The translations under genes and the position numbers were made by a program. Of a DNA stretch of 64,000 nucleotides, positions 46,240 to 55,266 are shown in pieces. Every line of letters begins with the position of its first letter. Positions within the stretch are counted from its first letter, which is position 1. Below the pieces are notes generated by a model. The model was not told where the DNA came from. It worked only from the letters and a program-made list of their open reading frames with translations, and did no database searches. Source of the DNA: Acidobacteriota bacterium (GTDB taxonomy: Bacteria > Acidobacteriota > Terriglobia > Terriglobales > Acidobacteriaceae); assembly GCA_021780315.1 (NCBI GenBank), contig JAJXYY010000030.1:1-64000 (forward strand), given 5' to 3'.

Positions 46240-46917
46240 ATGCGTTTCCTACGGTACCTCGCCCTTCTCGCCATCATTGCAGTTCCCGCAGCAACAAAAG
46301 CGAACGCACAAGTCTCTTTCGGTATTGGCATCGGTGGCCCCGTCTACGCACCCGCCTATGGCCCTCCCGCCTGCGAATACGGCTACTACAACTACGCCCC
46401 CTACTCCTGCGCTCCCTACGGATACTATGGTCCTCAATGGTTCAACGGCGGTGTCTTCATCGGCGCAGGCCCATGGTATGGCGGCTACGGCGGAGGATGG
46501 GGCGGAGGATGGGGCGGTCGCGAAGGATGGGGTGAAGGAGAGCACGGATGGGGCGGTCGCGAAGGATGGGGAGGCGGAGAGCACGGATGGGGTGGTCGCG
46601 AAGGATGGGGAGGCGGTGACCGCGGATGGGGTGGTCGCGGAGGATGGGGAGGCGGTGACCGTGGAGGCTGGAACCGCGGCGGCGGCGAAGGCTTCCGTGG
46701 CGGTGGCTGGAATCGTGGCGGAGGAGGAGGATTCCGTGGCGGTGGTGGCCAGGCCTTCCGTGGCGGTGGTGGCCAGGCCTTCCGTGGCGGCGGTGGCGGA
46801 TTCCACGGCGGTGGCGGTGGTGGATTCCACGGCGGTGGTGGTGGTGGATTCCACGGCGGCGGTGGCGGTGGTGGATTCCACGGCGGCGGCTCCCACGGCG
46901 GTGGCGGACGCCACTAA
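46240..46917 (+). CDS. Secreted Gly/Trp/His-rich repeat protein
   Basis: Signal 'MRFLRYLALLAIIAVPAATKANAQ', then GGREGWGGGEHGWG and GGGGGFHGGG repeats; AGGAGG-like RBS upstream. Confidence 0.8.
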   Translation: MRFLRYLALLAIIAVPAATKANAQVSFGIGIGGPVYAPAYGPPACEYGYYNYAPYSCAPYGYYGPQWFNGGVFIGAGPWYGGYGGGWGGGWGGREGWGEGEHGWGGREGWGGGEHGWGGREGWGGGDRGWGGRGGWGGGDRGGWNRGGGEGFRGGGWNRGGGGGFRGGGGQAFRGGGGQAFRGGGGGFHGGGGGGFHGGGGGGFHGGGGGGGFHGGGSHGGGGRH

Positions 46918-46939
46918 CCAACCACCTGTCACACAAATC

Positions 46940-46976
46940 AAGTGGCGGTCAGGATCTCCTGACCGCCACTTGTTTT
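46940..46976. terminator. Strong intrinsic terminator between Gly-rich gene and DUF296 gene
   Basis: AAGTGGCGGTCAGG-atct-CCTGACCGCCACTT then GTTTTG. Confidence 0.85.
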
Positions 46977-47000
46977 GTCCGCCGCACCAGAACTATCCGG

Positions 47001-47582
47001 CTATTTCGCCGGATCAATCACCTTCATCCCCGATTCATCATCCGGAACCTTCTCCAAAGCAACTGTATTCACCGTCACAAATACTTCAAGTGTCGGATTC
47101 ACAATTGCCTCCCAAAGATGTCCTCCCACAGTTGATCCATCCTGCTTGCCCAACACCAGATGCGCATGAACCACGGGCCGCCCGTTGAACGTCGCCACAT
47201 CGCCAATCATCGATAGCACCTCCACCTGCTGGTTCACCGGGATCCGGTGATACACCTTCCGACTCAGGTCCAGCCAGCCAACCGTCGCGCCACTCACCGC
47301 GCCAATCCCTGTAAAGTGCGCATCCCCAACGTGGTACTGCAACGCAAAGTCGGTCAGCCCGCTCAGCACCTCATCGCCTTTGCGAAAGATCACCGCATAA
47401 ACCTTCTCGCCAGCCGTATCCTGCACCAGCTTTACCCGCATCCCCGGAGCCTTCCCCACCGGCACCGGACGCGTCGGCGGAATCGTATCCCCCGCCCACT
47501 CCTGCGCCAACCCACTCCCCAAACCCAGCATCACCACACCCAAAACTCCAACCCGTCCCATCCATCCAAAACCCATTCTCAT
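47001..47582 (-). CDS. Secreted PPC/DUF296-domain protein
   Basis: 'GIGAVSGATVGWLDLSRKVYHRIPVNQQVEVLSMIGDVATFNGRPVVHAHLVLGKQDGSTVGGHLWEAIVNPTLEVFVT' pattern. Confidence 0.75.
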   Translation of the reverse strand: MRMGFGWMGRVGVLGVVMLGLGSGLAQEWAGDTIPPTRPVPVGKAPGMRVKLVQDTAGEKVYAVIFRKGDEVLSGLTDFALQYHVGDAHFTGIGAVSGATVGWLDLSRKVYHRIPVNQQVEVLSMIGDVATFNGRPVVHAHLVLGKQDGSTVGGHLWEAIVNPTLEVFVTVNTVALEKVPDDESGMKVIDPAK

Positions 47583-47630
47583 TCCCTCCCTTACCCGTTA
47601 TAATCCATGATTTGTTCCGAATGATTCCCG

Positions 47631-47820
47631 GGTGCCGGGTGCCCCATGTCTCGCTTCTGAGACATGGGAATGTAAACCGCCCAGGTGTCCATCTTCACCG
47701 CCCGGGTGCCCCATGTCTCGCTTCTGAGACATGGGTATGTAAAACTCCCGGGTGTCCCATCTTCACCGCAGCCTCATCGCGGTGGGCATTCGCGAAGCGA
47801 AACGCTCTCCTCATCGACGC
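47631..47820. repeat. Second array of GGGTGCCCCA hairpin elements (two type-A copies plus one variant)
   Basis: GGGTGCCCCATGTCTCGCTTCTGAGACATGGG twice (from ~47637 and ~47703) and GGGTGTCCCATCTTCACCGCAGCCTCATCGCGGTGGGCATTCGCGAAGCGAA from ~47751. Confidence 0.92.
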
Positions 47821-47910
47821 CCAACCGCTCCTGTACCCATCCATCGCCCTACCCTCTCCTCGTCATTCTGGTCATCAATCGCACCGAAGTAGACCTGCCC
47901 TCGCCATCCC

Positions 47911-48681
47911 CTAACCCAACCGTGCCTCCGCTGCCTTCGTCGCCTCGTAAACCTGCTCAAACGACTCCACTGCATACAGCACCGGCTGCATCTCCCCGGT
48001 ATCCACCACCGTCTCCAGCACCGCATCCAGATCGAAGTCCCGCACCTCGCATCCGCCCTCCAACACCCGCGTACATTCCCCATTCGATGAGATCAGACCA
48101 CTCCCATACACCTTAATCTCCCCATCCTGCCGAATCAGCCCAAACTCCACCGTAAACCAGAACACCCGCCCCATTCGCTCCAGTGCCACTGGATCATGCA
48201 CCAGCCCCGCGCAAACTCGTCCATAATGCTGCAGAAAATCCGCAAATACCGGGTTCGCATGCATTGGAACATGACCGAACACATCGTGGAAGATATCCGG
48301 CTCCGGCGTGTACTCCATGCTCTCCCGCGACCGCAGCCAGGTCGTCGTAGGAAACATCCTCGCCGCCAGCATCTCAAAAAACGCATCCGCCGGCAGAAAG
48401 CCACTCACCGGCGTCGACTGCCACCCTGTCCGCGGAGACAATCGCGCGCTCACCGCCTTCAAATCCGGCAACAGGTCTTCCCGCAAGCCAATCTGCTCAA
48501 ACCCATCCAGATACTCCCGGCACGCATGACGCCGCAACTGCGGCATCCGTCGGCTCACCAACTCCGCCCACAACGCATGTTGTTCCCGCGTATAGTCCGC
48601 CCAAACCTGCTCGATCACGTACGGCGCAGCCACCGTCAAAGAACCTGACATCCCCGTAACCGCCTCTGCTCGAACTCCCAT
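47911..48681 (-). CDS. phhA: Phenylalanine 4-monooxygenase
   Basis: 'RTGWQSTPVSGFLPADAFFEMLAARMFPTTTWLRSRESMEYTPEPDIFHDVFGHVPMHANPVFADFLQHYG' (HDVFGH iron site). Confidence 0.93.
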   Translation of the reverse strand: MGVRAEAVTGMSGSLTVAAPYVIEQVWADYTREQHALWAELVSRRMPQLRRHACREYLDGFEQIGLREDLLPDLKAVSARLSPRTGWQSTPVSGFLPADAFFEMLAARMFPTTTWLRSRESMEYTPEPDIFHDVFGHVPMHANPVFADFLQHYGRVCAGLVHDPVALERMGRVFWFTVEFGLIRQDGEIKVYGSGLISSNGECTRVLEGGCEVRDFDLDAVLETVVDTGEMQPVLYAVESFEQVYEATKAAEARLG

Positions 48682-48949
48682 TGCAATCTACTCCCCATCT
48701 GTGTCGCCAAATCGGCCACTACCATCAACCTGCAAAAGCATACATCCTGCCACCTGCTCCTCGCTGAAAACTCCCCTGTACCAGTTGGGAACGATCCCAG
48801 TCACTAGTACCTGCCTCGCTCCCACTGGCCGAAAGATACCTCTTCCAACATCAACCTATGCCTTAGACTGCACATGAGTAGATCAGGAGAGAGCCATCCA
48901 ACCGACACGACCAAAAAAATGGCTCCTGCTATCCGTCTGGCTCATCGTC

Positions 48950-50251
48950 TTGCTCTCTTCTCTGGATTTCGCCTTTCGCGGCCCACTCCGTGCCAGCGGT
49001 GACCACGCCAACGACTTCGCCGCACCCTACATCTCAGCCCGCCTCTGGCTCCTCCAGCAGAACCCCTACGACCCTGCCGCCTTCTTCCCCACCTGGCATC
49101 AAGCCCACGGACCCCAGGGACAGGTCTACGTCAACCCCTCCAGCCTCCACTCCGTCTACCCACCACCTTCCATCGTCTGCCTTATACCCTTCGCGCTGCT
49201 GCCCTGGCCCATCGCCATGCCCGCCTACGTCCTCACCAGCATCGCACTGTACCTCACCGCACTCCTGCTTCTGGCGCAGTTGGCTCCAGGAACCTGGCAA
49301 GGCCTGCATAAGCCCATCTTCCTCGCCTGTGGACTGGCCTTCGCCCCGGTTCACTCGTCGCTCCACGTCTCCAATCCCTCCTGCCTCTCGGCCAGTCTCC
49401 TGTTCCTTGGCATCTACCTCATGCAGCACCTCGGCACCTCCCCCGCAAGGCAACCGGTCCAGACCTCCTCCACCCGCGACACGCTCGCCATCGCAGCCCT
49501 ACTGGCACTCTCCATCTGCATCAAACCCACCCAGGGCTCGGTCATCCTCGTCTTCCTGCTCTGGTCACGAGCCTGGCGCACCTTGGCAGCCACCATCGCC
49601 GCCGTAATCCTCATCACGGCCACCTCCCTGCTCCCACTGCTGCACCTCGGCCAGGCATGGCTCACCCAGCTACGCGCCAATATCCAATACGCCTTCACCG
49701 ACGGCACCGCCAGCCTCTTCGCTCACAACCTCGTCCGCCTTGATCGTATCGACCTGCAACTTCCGCTCTACATCCTCACCAGCAGCACCACTCTGGCCGC
49801 CAACCTCGCTGCCACCATCGCTGGCGTCCTGCTTCTGCTTGCCCTCACCCTCCAACCCACCGCCCGCCTCATCACTCGCGATCAAGCCCTGCTCCGCCTC
49901 TCCGCCATGCTCGCCATTGGTATCCTCCCCATGTACCAGCGCTTTTACTCCGCAACTGTCCTGCTGCTCCCCATCCTGTGGGCCATCCGCAACCTCGCCG
50001 CGCCACCCACCACCCGCTGCGTCGCCCGCGCCATCCTCGCGCTCTCCACCATCTTTCTCATCAACACCACCGTCCTCCAACGTTACTTCCATCTGGCGCA
50101 ACGACTCTCAGGTCATCTCCCCATCTTCGCCAATGCGTTCATTGCCCCCCACCTCAACTGGTTCCTGCTCGGCTTCGCCGTCCTGCTCCTCGCAGCCATC
50201 CCCATCACCCAGCGCAATCCCACCAAAACTCAAGCCCCAAACCAAGCTTGA
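48950..50251 (+). CDS. Polytopic membrane protein, DUF2029/glycosyltransferase 87-like
   Basis: Many TM helices; 'DFAAPYISARLWLLQQNPYDPAAF', 'SVYPPPSIVCLIPFALLPWPIA'. Annotated start (TTG) probably too short. Confidence 0.7.
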   Translation: MLSSLDFAFRGPLRASGDHANDFAAPYISARLWLLQQNPYDPAAFFPTWHQAHGPQGQVYVNPSSLHSVYPPPSIVCLIPFALLPWPIAMPAYVLTSIALYLTALLLLAQLAPGTWQGLHKPIFLACGLAFAPVHSSLHVSNPSCLSASLLFLGIYLMQHLGTSPARQPVQTSSTRDTLAIAALLALSICIKPTQGSVILVFLLWSRAWRTLAATIAAVILITATSLLPLLHLGQAWLTQLRANIQYAFTDGTASLFAHNLVRLDRIDLQLPLYILTSSTTLAANLAATIAGVLLLLALTLQPTARLITRDQALLRLSAMLAIGILPMYQRFYSATVLLLPILWAIRNLAAPPTTRCVARAILALSTIFLINTTVLQRYFHLAQRLSGHLPIFANAFIAPHLNWFLLGFAVLLLAAIPITQRNPTKTQAPNQA

Positions 50252-50350
50252 AAAAAACAGCCTCCCGCGGCCCAGCCTGACCACACAAATCTCCACAAGC
50301 TGTCCACCCAAAAACCACACACCAAACTCCAAAAGTACGAGATTACCTCT

Positions 50351-51613
50351 CTAAACCGTTAAATCTGCCCCCTTCGCCTCCGGCCCCAAAGCCGTCACCA
50401 ATGCCACAAATAAAGCCACCACCGCCACCGTTCCAGCCAACACCGGACGCAGCATCCCACCAAAGTAAGTAGCCGCCAACCCCGCCTGAAACACCCCATT
50501 CCGCGAAGAAATCAAGTTCCCCATCTGGTACGCCAAACCCGGAAAAATCGCCCGAACAGGCCCCGGAGAAAGCTCATTCAGATGCGCCGGAATCACTCCC
50601 CATGCACCTTGCACCATCACCTGCATCAAAAATCCCCCTAAAGCAAGACCCAACATCGAATGCGACCAGGCCCACAGCGGAATCATAGGCATCGTCAACA
50701 GTGCCGCAAAAATTATCGTCTTCTTTCGACCAATGCGTTCCGATAACGCACCGCAGCAAATCCCCCCCAGCAACGCACCTAAATTACTCACCACCACAAT
50801 CAGACCCACCGCGCGCGGTGCCAATCCATTATCTTTCGCCAAAAAAGTAGGGTAAAGATCCTGCGTACCATGACTGAACGCAGTAAACATGGTCATCAAA
50901 ACCACAATAAACAGAAACATGGGTAAATACCCCACCATCCCCTTCCATTTCCACCCAGAACGCCCCGAACTCCGCGCCAGTGCTCGCGTTTCCCGCGCGG
51001 CCAGCCACGTCGGCGACTCTTCAACATTGAAGCGCAGATAAAACGCCAGCAAAGCCGGCAACGCACCAATCATGAACATCACCCGCCAGCCAGTAAACAT
51101 CCCCAGCCCATGCAAGTGTGGAAACAGCACCCCATACAACGCCGCAGCCAGCAGGTTTCCAACAACATAGCCTTCCTGTAGCAGCCCGGAGAAGAAACCT
51201 CGCCCCGAAGCTGGCAAAGTCTCCAGCGCCAGTGCCGCGCCTACTCCCCACTCCCCACCCATAGCAACTCCGAACAGGGCCCGGCACACCAGAAAGCTCC
51301 CGAGTGACGGTGCAAACGCAGAAGCCAGTTCAAATAAAGAGAAAGCAACTACATTCACCATCAGGGTAGGACGCCGCCCATACCGCTCTGCCATCCACCC
51401 GAAAACTAACGCTCCCACTGGACGCATCACCAACGTCCAGAAGATTGCCTCCGCTACTTCCTTGATCCCCACATGGAACTCCGCCGCAATGGCCGGAAGA
51501 CATAACGTGAGGAGAAAGAAATCAAAAGCATCCAGACTCCACCCCAAAAAACAGGCGGTAAACGTACTCGTCTGGACCCGGGTCAGGGATCGTATTTCCT
51601 TGAAAAACGCCAT
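50351..51613 (-). CDS. MFS transporter, SHS (sialate/lactate:H+ symporter-like) family
   Basis: 'FLGWSLDAFDFFLLTLCLPAIAAEF', 'RPVGALVFGWMAERYGRRP', 'GVAMGGEWGVGAALALE'. Start MAFFKEIRS. Confidence 0.8.
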   Translation of the reverse strand: MAFFKEIRSLTRVQTSTFTACFLGWSLDAFDFFLLTLCLPAIAAEFHVGIKEVAEAIFWTLVMRPVGALVFGWMAERYGRRPTLMVNVVAFSLFELASAFAPSLGSFLVCRALFGVAMGGEWGVGAALALETLPASGRGFFSGLLQEGYVVGNLLAAALYGVLFPHLHGLGMFTGWRVMFMIGALPALLAFYLRFNVEESPTWLAARETRALARSSGRSGWKWKGMVGYLPMFLFIVVLMTMFTAFSHGTQDLYPTFLAKDNGLAPRAVGLIVVVSNLGALLGGICCGALSERIGRKKTIIFAALLTMPMIPLWAWSHSMLGLALGGFLMQVMVQGAWGVIPAHLNELSPGPVRAIFPGLAYQMGNLISSRNGVFQAGLAATYFGGMLRPVLAGTVAVVALFVALVTALGPEAKGADLTV

Positions 51614-51676
51614 ATCGTCGCATCCTAGCATCCACAAGGCCAGAAGACCGTACAAAAAAGCTCGCGAAAATAAAAC

Positions 51677-51703
51677 AGCCACTCCGCATAGGCCAGAGTG
51701 GCT
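51677..51703 (-). terminator. Intrinsic terminator of the LuxR-type regulator (end of the minus-strand amide-ligase unit)
   Basis: AGCCACTC...GAGTGGCT hairpin; on minus followed by GTTTTATTTT. Confidence 0.75.
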
Positions 51704-51727
51704 CAAATATCAATAAATCCAGCTTGG

Positions 51728-52510
51728 CTACATCTTGGCGCGCAGTGGCTGTGACGGCTCAGTCTGGCCAAAACCAGTGCTGTCGGCCTCCTGCAAATAC
51801 TGCTTCAACAACTCATGATGCAGACAGTAGAGAGCCAGCTCAAGACGGTCCGAGACTCCCAGCTTGTCATAAATCTTGCGCAGATAATTCTTGATGACCT
51901 GCTCAGTCGTTCCAATCTGATAGGCGATCTCCTTGTTCCGCATACCCCGCGTAATGCAGCTAATAATCGCCAGTTCTTTTTTGGACAACTTGGGCTGAAC
52001 GCGCGGATCAGTCAAGGTCGTAGCCTGCGACCGATACGCCTCAATTACCCAGCTAATCGACTGGTTATCGATCCAGGTCTCGCCTTCCGCAATCTTCCGA
52101 ACACACTTGACCAGCAGGTCGGGCGATATTGAGCGCGGTACAACCCCACGTACCCCACGTCGGTACAGTTCCACCGTGTTCGACTCATCTGTCTCACTCA
52201 CCTGCACAATAATCTTCGCGTCAGGTGCACGCCGAACCAGCTCAGGAATCGCATCGATCGTCCCCGATATCAGTTGACCTTCCAGAACCACCACATCCGT
52301 AGGGTAGCGCTGCAATGCGGCGTACAGATTCGCCAGTGTCTCAACCTGCGCTACTACGCGGATATCATCCTCAACGGCGAAGATCTTCTTCATTCCCACA
52401 CGGTAGATAGCTTGCGAGTCAGCTAGAATCACGCGTATTCCAACACCGGATGTGCTCTCGTCCAGTGGCTCTTCTTCATTACGACTTGGATCTATATTTA
52501 CAACCGTCAT
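51728..52510 (-). CDS. Response regulator, REC + LuxR-type HTH
   Basis: 'RVILADSQAIYRVGMKKIFAVEDDIRVVAQV', 'LSKKELAIISCITRGMRNKEIAYQIGTTEQVIKNYLRKIYDKLGVSDRLELALY'. Confidence 0.9.
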   Translation of the reverse strand: MTVVNIDPSRNEEEPLDESTSGVGIRVILADSQAIYRVGMKKIFAVEDDIRVVAQVETLANLYAALQRYPTDVVVLEGQLISGTIDAIPELVRRAPDAKIIVQVSETDESNTVELYRRGVRGVVPRSISPDLLVKCVRKIAEGETWIDNQSISWVIEAYRSQATTLTDPRVQPKLSKKELAIISCITRGMRNKEIAYQIGTTEQVIKNYLRKIYDKLGVSDRLELALYCLHHELLKQYLQEADSTGFGQTEPSQPLRAKM

Positions 52511-52512
52511 GT

Positions 52513-52923
52513 TCAGGCCTTTAGAAAATATTCGTCGATCACTGCGGCGGCCTTCTTGATATCACCCTGTTGCTGGTGACGAACCACACGGCCAACGCAA
52601 TGAATGGTCACATCTTTTGCAGATCCCATCACCGCAGAAGGCATCGCAATTGTGAATTCGATTCTGCTATCGATCTCAGGCAGGGTCTCGCTCACAAATA
52701 ACAATCCGTTCGCAGAGATGTTCTCCGTGACTGCTTCTAATGCACCGCTTTCCGTCTTCACATGCAAAATTAACTTCATGGGAAAACGAACCGCAGTACG
52801 AACTGGATTTTCCCCGTTGGGCTTGTGCCGTAGGGCCACATGTCCTCCTTGCACCACTCGCTCAGATACACGCATGTTTTCTACGTTGAAGTCTACCGTA
52901 CCTGAATAGTAACCGGAACGCAC
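52513..52923 (-). CDS. PilZ-domain protein
   Basis: 'RTAVRFPMKLILHVKTESGALEAVTENISANGLLFVSE' PilZ-like pattern; 2-bp gap to the regulator. Confidence 0.75.
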   Translation of the reverse strand: MRSGYYSGTVDFNVENMRVSERVVQGGHVALRHKPNGENPVRTAVRFPMKLILHVKTESGALEAVTENISANGLLFVSETLPEIDSRIEFTIAMPSAVMGSAKDVTIHCVGRVVRHQQQGDIKKAAAVIDEYFLKA

Positions 52924-52943
52924 ATTTAATAGGAGTTAAGTAC

Positions 52944-54158
52944 TCACTCCTGCGGAAAAAGCACGGCAGACCCTCCTACCCATTCCCGGTTACGGTTATG
53001 GTCCACCCCCATCATCAGCCCGCGCCCCATACGAGCCAGACTCACCACGGGTTCCAGAACTCCTCCGTCCGGCCACAAATACATGATCCGTATCTCAGCC
53101 TGGGTCAGCCCGTGCGGCGTTGCAATGACAGGCTCAAAATCGACCCGCTCCTGCATTAGGTAATTATGTCGATGCCCCTCTGGAATCAAGTCCAAACTAG
53201 CATCAGAAGGTTCAAACTGTATGCCATTCCCAGCAAAGGAATACAACGGCTTCAATAGCACTCGTTCCCGCTCTTCCGGAAAGCCAACACCCAAACGACC
53301 TGCATACCAATCGTCAAGAAATACCGCTCGCGGAACCGCTTCATGATGCAAATATGGGAGAGAAAACTTGCTTATCTTGAAATACCAGTTCGGATGCCCA
53401 GCCCACTCCACTTCCAAGTCATCCCGATAATCGAACGGCAGTTTCACCTCCTTGCGTTCAATTTCGTCAGCGATCACCCGATTGAATATACGTTCAATCG
53501 GTATCCACCGTCCCCCGCGTTCGTACCACAACTTGCTCCCGACTTTGCGCACTTTCTGAACATCAACGGTCCTCACGGCCAGACGATCTTCGTAAACGTG
53601 AAAATCTGGCCGTGTCTTCTGGCTCTCCGGCTCTATCTCCATCAACACTACATTCTCGGGGTCGTGGTCTCCGACAATTACGCGCCGCAGCAAGGCCCAA
53701 TAGCTCGCATCATCATGCCCACCCAGAAGCCAGTTCAGTTTGCTGTCGAGACCATAGGTCTCGATATATGCAAGGCCTAGCACATCCTGATATCCGAACA
53801 TCGAAGGAAATGCCTGCATCTCGACCAGTTTCGGACGCAGCCTTCCAGACTCATCCTTCGTCAGACCGAAATCCACTGTCATGAAGTGCGGATGCCCGCT
53901 CACGCCCGGAACCCGATAAGTAGAAGGCACTGCATCTTCAGCTGCCTGTAAATACGCAGAATTATTCAGGAGTAGTTGAGTCAATTCAACGCCAAAACCA
54001 GCCATCTCCTGAACCATGTCCTGTGATAGAAAACAAGGAGTCTCGCACACCCTGAAATCAATCGCAGCCCTGGTATCCCGCTCCAGGCGAGACAACAGGG
54101 CTGCATACTGTGCCGCGGAGTAACGGTGATTGAACTCCTCACGAAAAGACTGAAGCAT
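52944..54158 (-). CDS. Uncharacterised ATP-grasp-like protein
   Basis: 'RVLLKPLYSFAGNGIQFEPSD', 'NYLMQERVDFEPV', 'AEIRIMYLWPDGGVLEPVVSLARMGRGLMMGVDHNRNREWVGGSAVLF' resemble ATP-grasp ligase motifs. Confidence 0.6.
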   Translation of the reverse strand: MLQSFREEFNHRYSAAQYAALLSRLERDTRAAIDFRVCETPCFLSQDMVQEMAGFGVELTQLLLNNSAYLQAAEDAVPSTYRVPGVSGHPHFMTVDFGLTKDESGRLRPKLVEMQAFPSMFGYQDVLGLAYIETYGLDSKLNWLLGGHDDASYWALLRRVIVGDHDPENVVLMEIEPESQKTRPDFHVYEDRLAVRTVDVQKVRKVGSKLWYERGGRWIPIERIFNRVIADEIERKEVKLPFDYRDDLEVEWAGHPNWYFKISKFSLPYLHHEAVPRAVFLDDWYAGRLGVGFPEERERVLLKPLYSFAGNGIQFEPSDASLDLIPEGHRHNYLMQERVDFEPVIATPHGLTQAEIRIMYLWPDGGVLEPVVSLARMGRGLMMGVDHNRNREWVGGSAVLFPQE

Positions 54159-54198
54159 GGCTGCTAGTCTATCCTTACTCAGTCCCGGCCCACGATTT

Positions 54199-55152
54199 TT
54201 ACGTCAACTGGGTTGCCAGATACTCACCGATCTCAGCGTACTCCGCCTCGCTCAACGCGAATTCCAGGGCAGGGATAACACCATCTACCTGTTTGGCGCT
54301 GCGCCCGCCGACGATCGCAGCCGTAATTGCCGGGTTATGCCGAGTCCACGCAATCGCAACAACTCCGGCAACGACACCATGCCGAGAACCTATCTGCTGC
54401 ATCAAGTCCGCCAGCCCCAGGTTCCAAGTCAGGAAGGGCTCCTGGTATTGTTTTGCCTTCCGGCGAAAATCGTTATCGGGCAGTGCCGCTACCCTCTCCT
54501 TGCTCATTGCGCCAGTCAACATACCGGAGTGCATCGGAGCATAGTTAATGACGCCAATACCTTGCTTCAGGCAGAACGGCAAAATATCCGCCTCAACCGA
54601 GCGATTGATCGCGGAGTATGGCGGCTGCAACGATGTAATTGGAGCGATCTTCATGGCTCGTTCCATCTGCGCCACGCTGAAGTTGGAAACACCAATCCAG
54701 CGCACTTTGCCTTCCCGTCGCAGCTCCGCCATTGTCGTCCAGCCTTCTTCTACTTCTTCATCCGGAAATGGCCAGTGGATCTGATAAAGGTCAATCACAT
54801 CTACCTGCAACCGTCGCAAACTTGCCTCTACTTCCGCCCGTATCGTTTTGAGAGACCGCGAAACCTCGCGATTTTCGTCCCATACCATCCCACATTTGGT
54901 AAAGACATAAGGCTTCACACTAGATGTCTTTAAGGCAGCTGCGACGATCTCTTCTGAATATCCCAGCCCATAAACAGCCGCAGTATCAATCCAGTTGATC
55001 CCCAGTTCGAGTGCCCGGTGTATCGCAGCAATCGAATCAGCGTCGTCCTGCGGACCCCATCCAAACGCCCAGTCACCGCCGCCAATCGCCCACGCACCAA
55101 ACCCTACCGGGGAAAGGTGCAAATCAGAGTTGCCTAACTGCTTCTTAGTCAT
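54199..55152 (-). CDS. Aldo/keto reductase
   Basis: 'KKQLGNSDLHLSPVGFGAWAIGGGDWAFGWGPQDDADSIAAIHRALELGINWIDTAAVYGLGYSEEIVAAAL'. Confidence 0.93.
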   Translation of the reverse strand: MTKKQLGNSDLHLSPVGFGAWAIGGGDWAFGWGPQDDADSIAAIHRALELGINWIDTAAVYGLGYSEEIVAAALKTSSVKPYVFTKCGMVWDENREVSRSLKTIRAEVEASLRRLQVDVIDLYQIHWPFPDEEVEEGWTTMAELRREGKVRWIGVSNFSVAQMERAMKIAPITSLQPPYSAINRSVEADILPFCLKQGIGVINYAPMHSGMLTGAMSKERVAALPDNDFRRKAKQYQEPFLTWNLGLADLMQQIGSRHGVVAGVVAIAWTRHNPAITAAIVGGRSAKQVDGVIPALEFALSEAEYAEIGEYLATQLT

Positions 55153-55266
55153 AATGTCCTTTTAGATGCCACCAAAAGAATAAAGCACCGCTTGCGACTC
55201 GAAAACCAGACCTGCCAACCATTGGCATCCTCAGGCTCCACCGATCAGCGATGGAACATGACGACG

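Noticed and set aside
46249-46941. 230-aa minus Thr/Ala/Val-rich ORF opposite the Gly-rich gene
   Set aside because: Mirror of Gly codon repeats; no RBS or signal; the plus frame has signal peptide and terminator.
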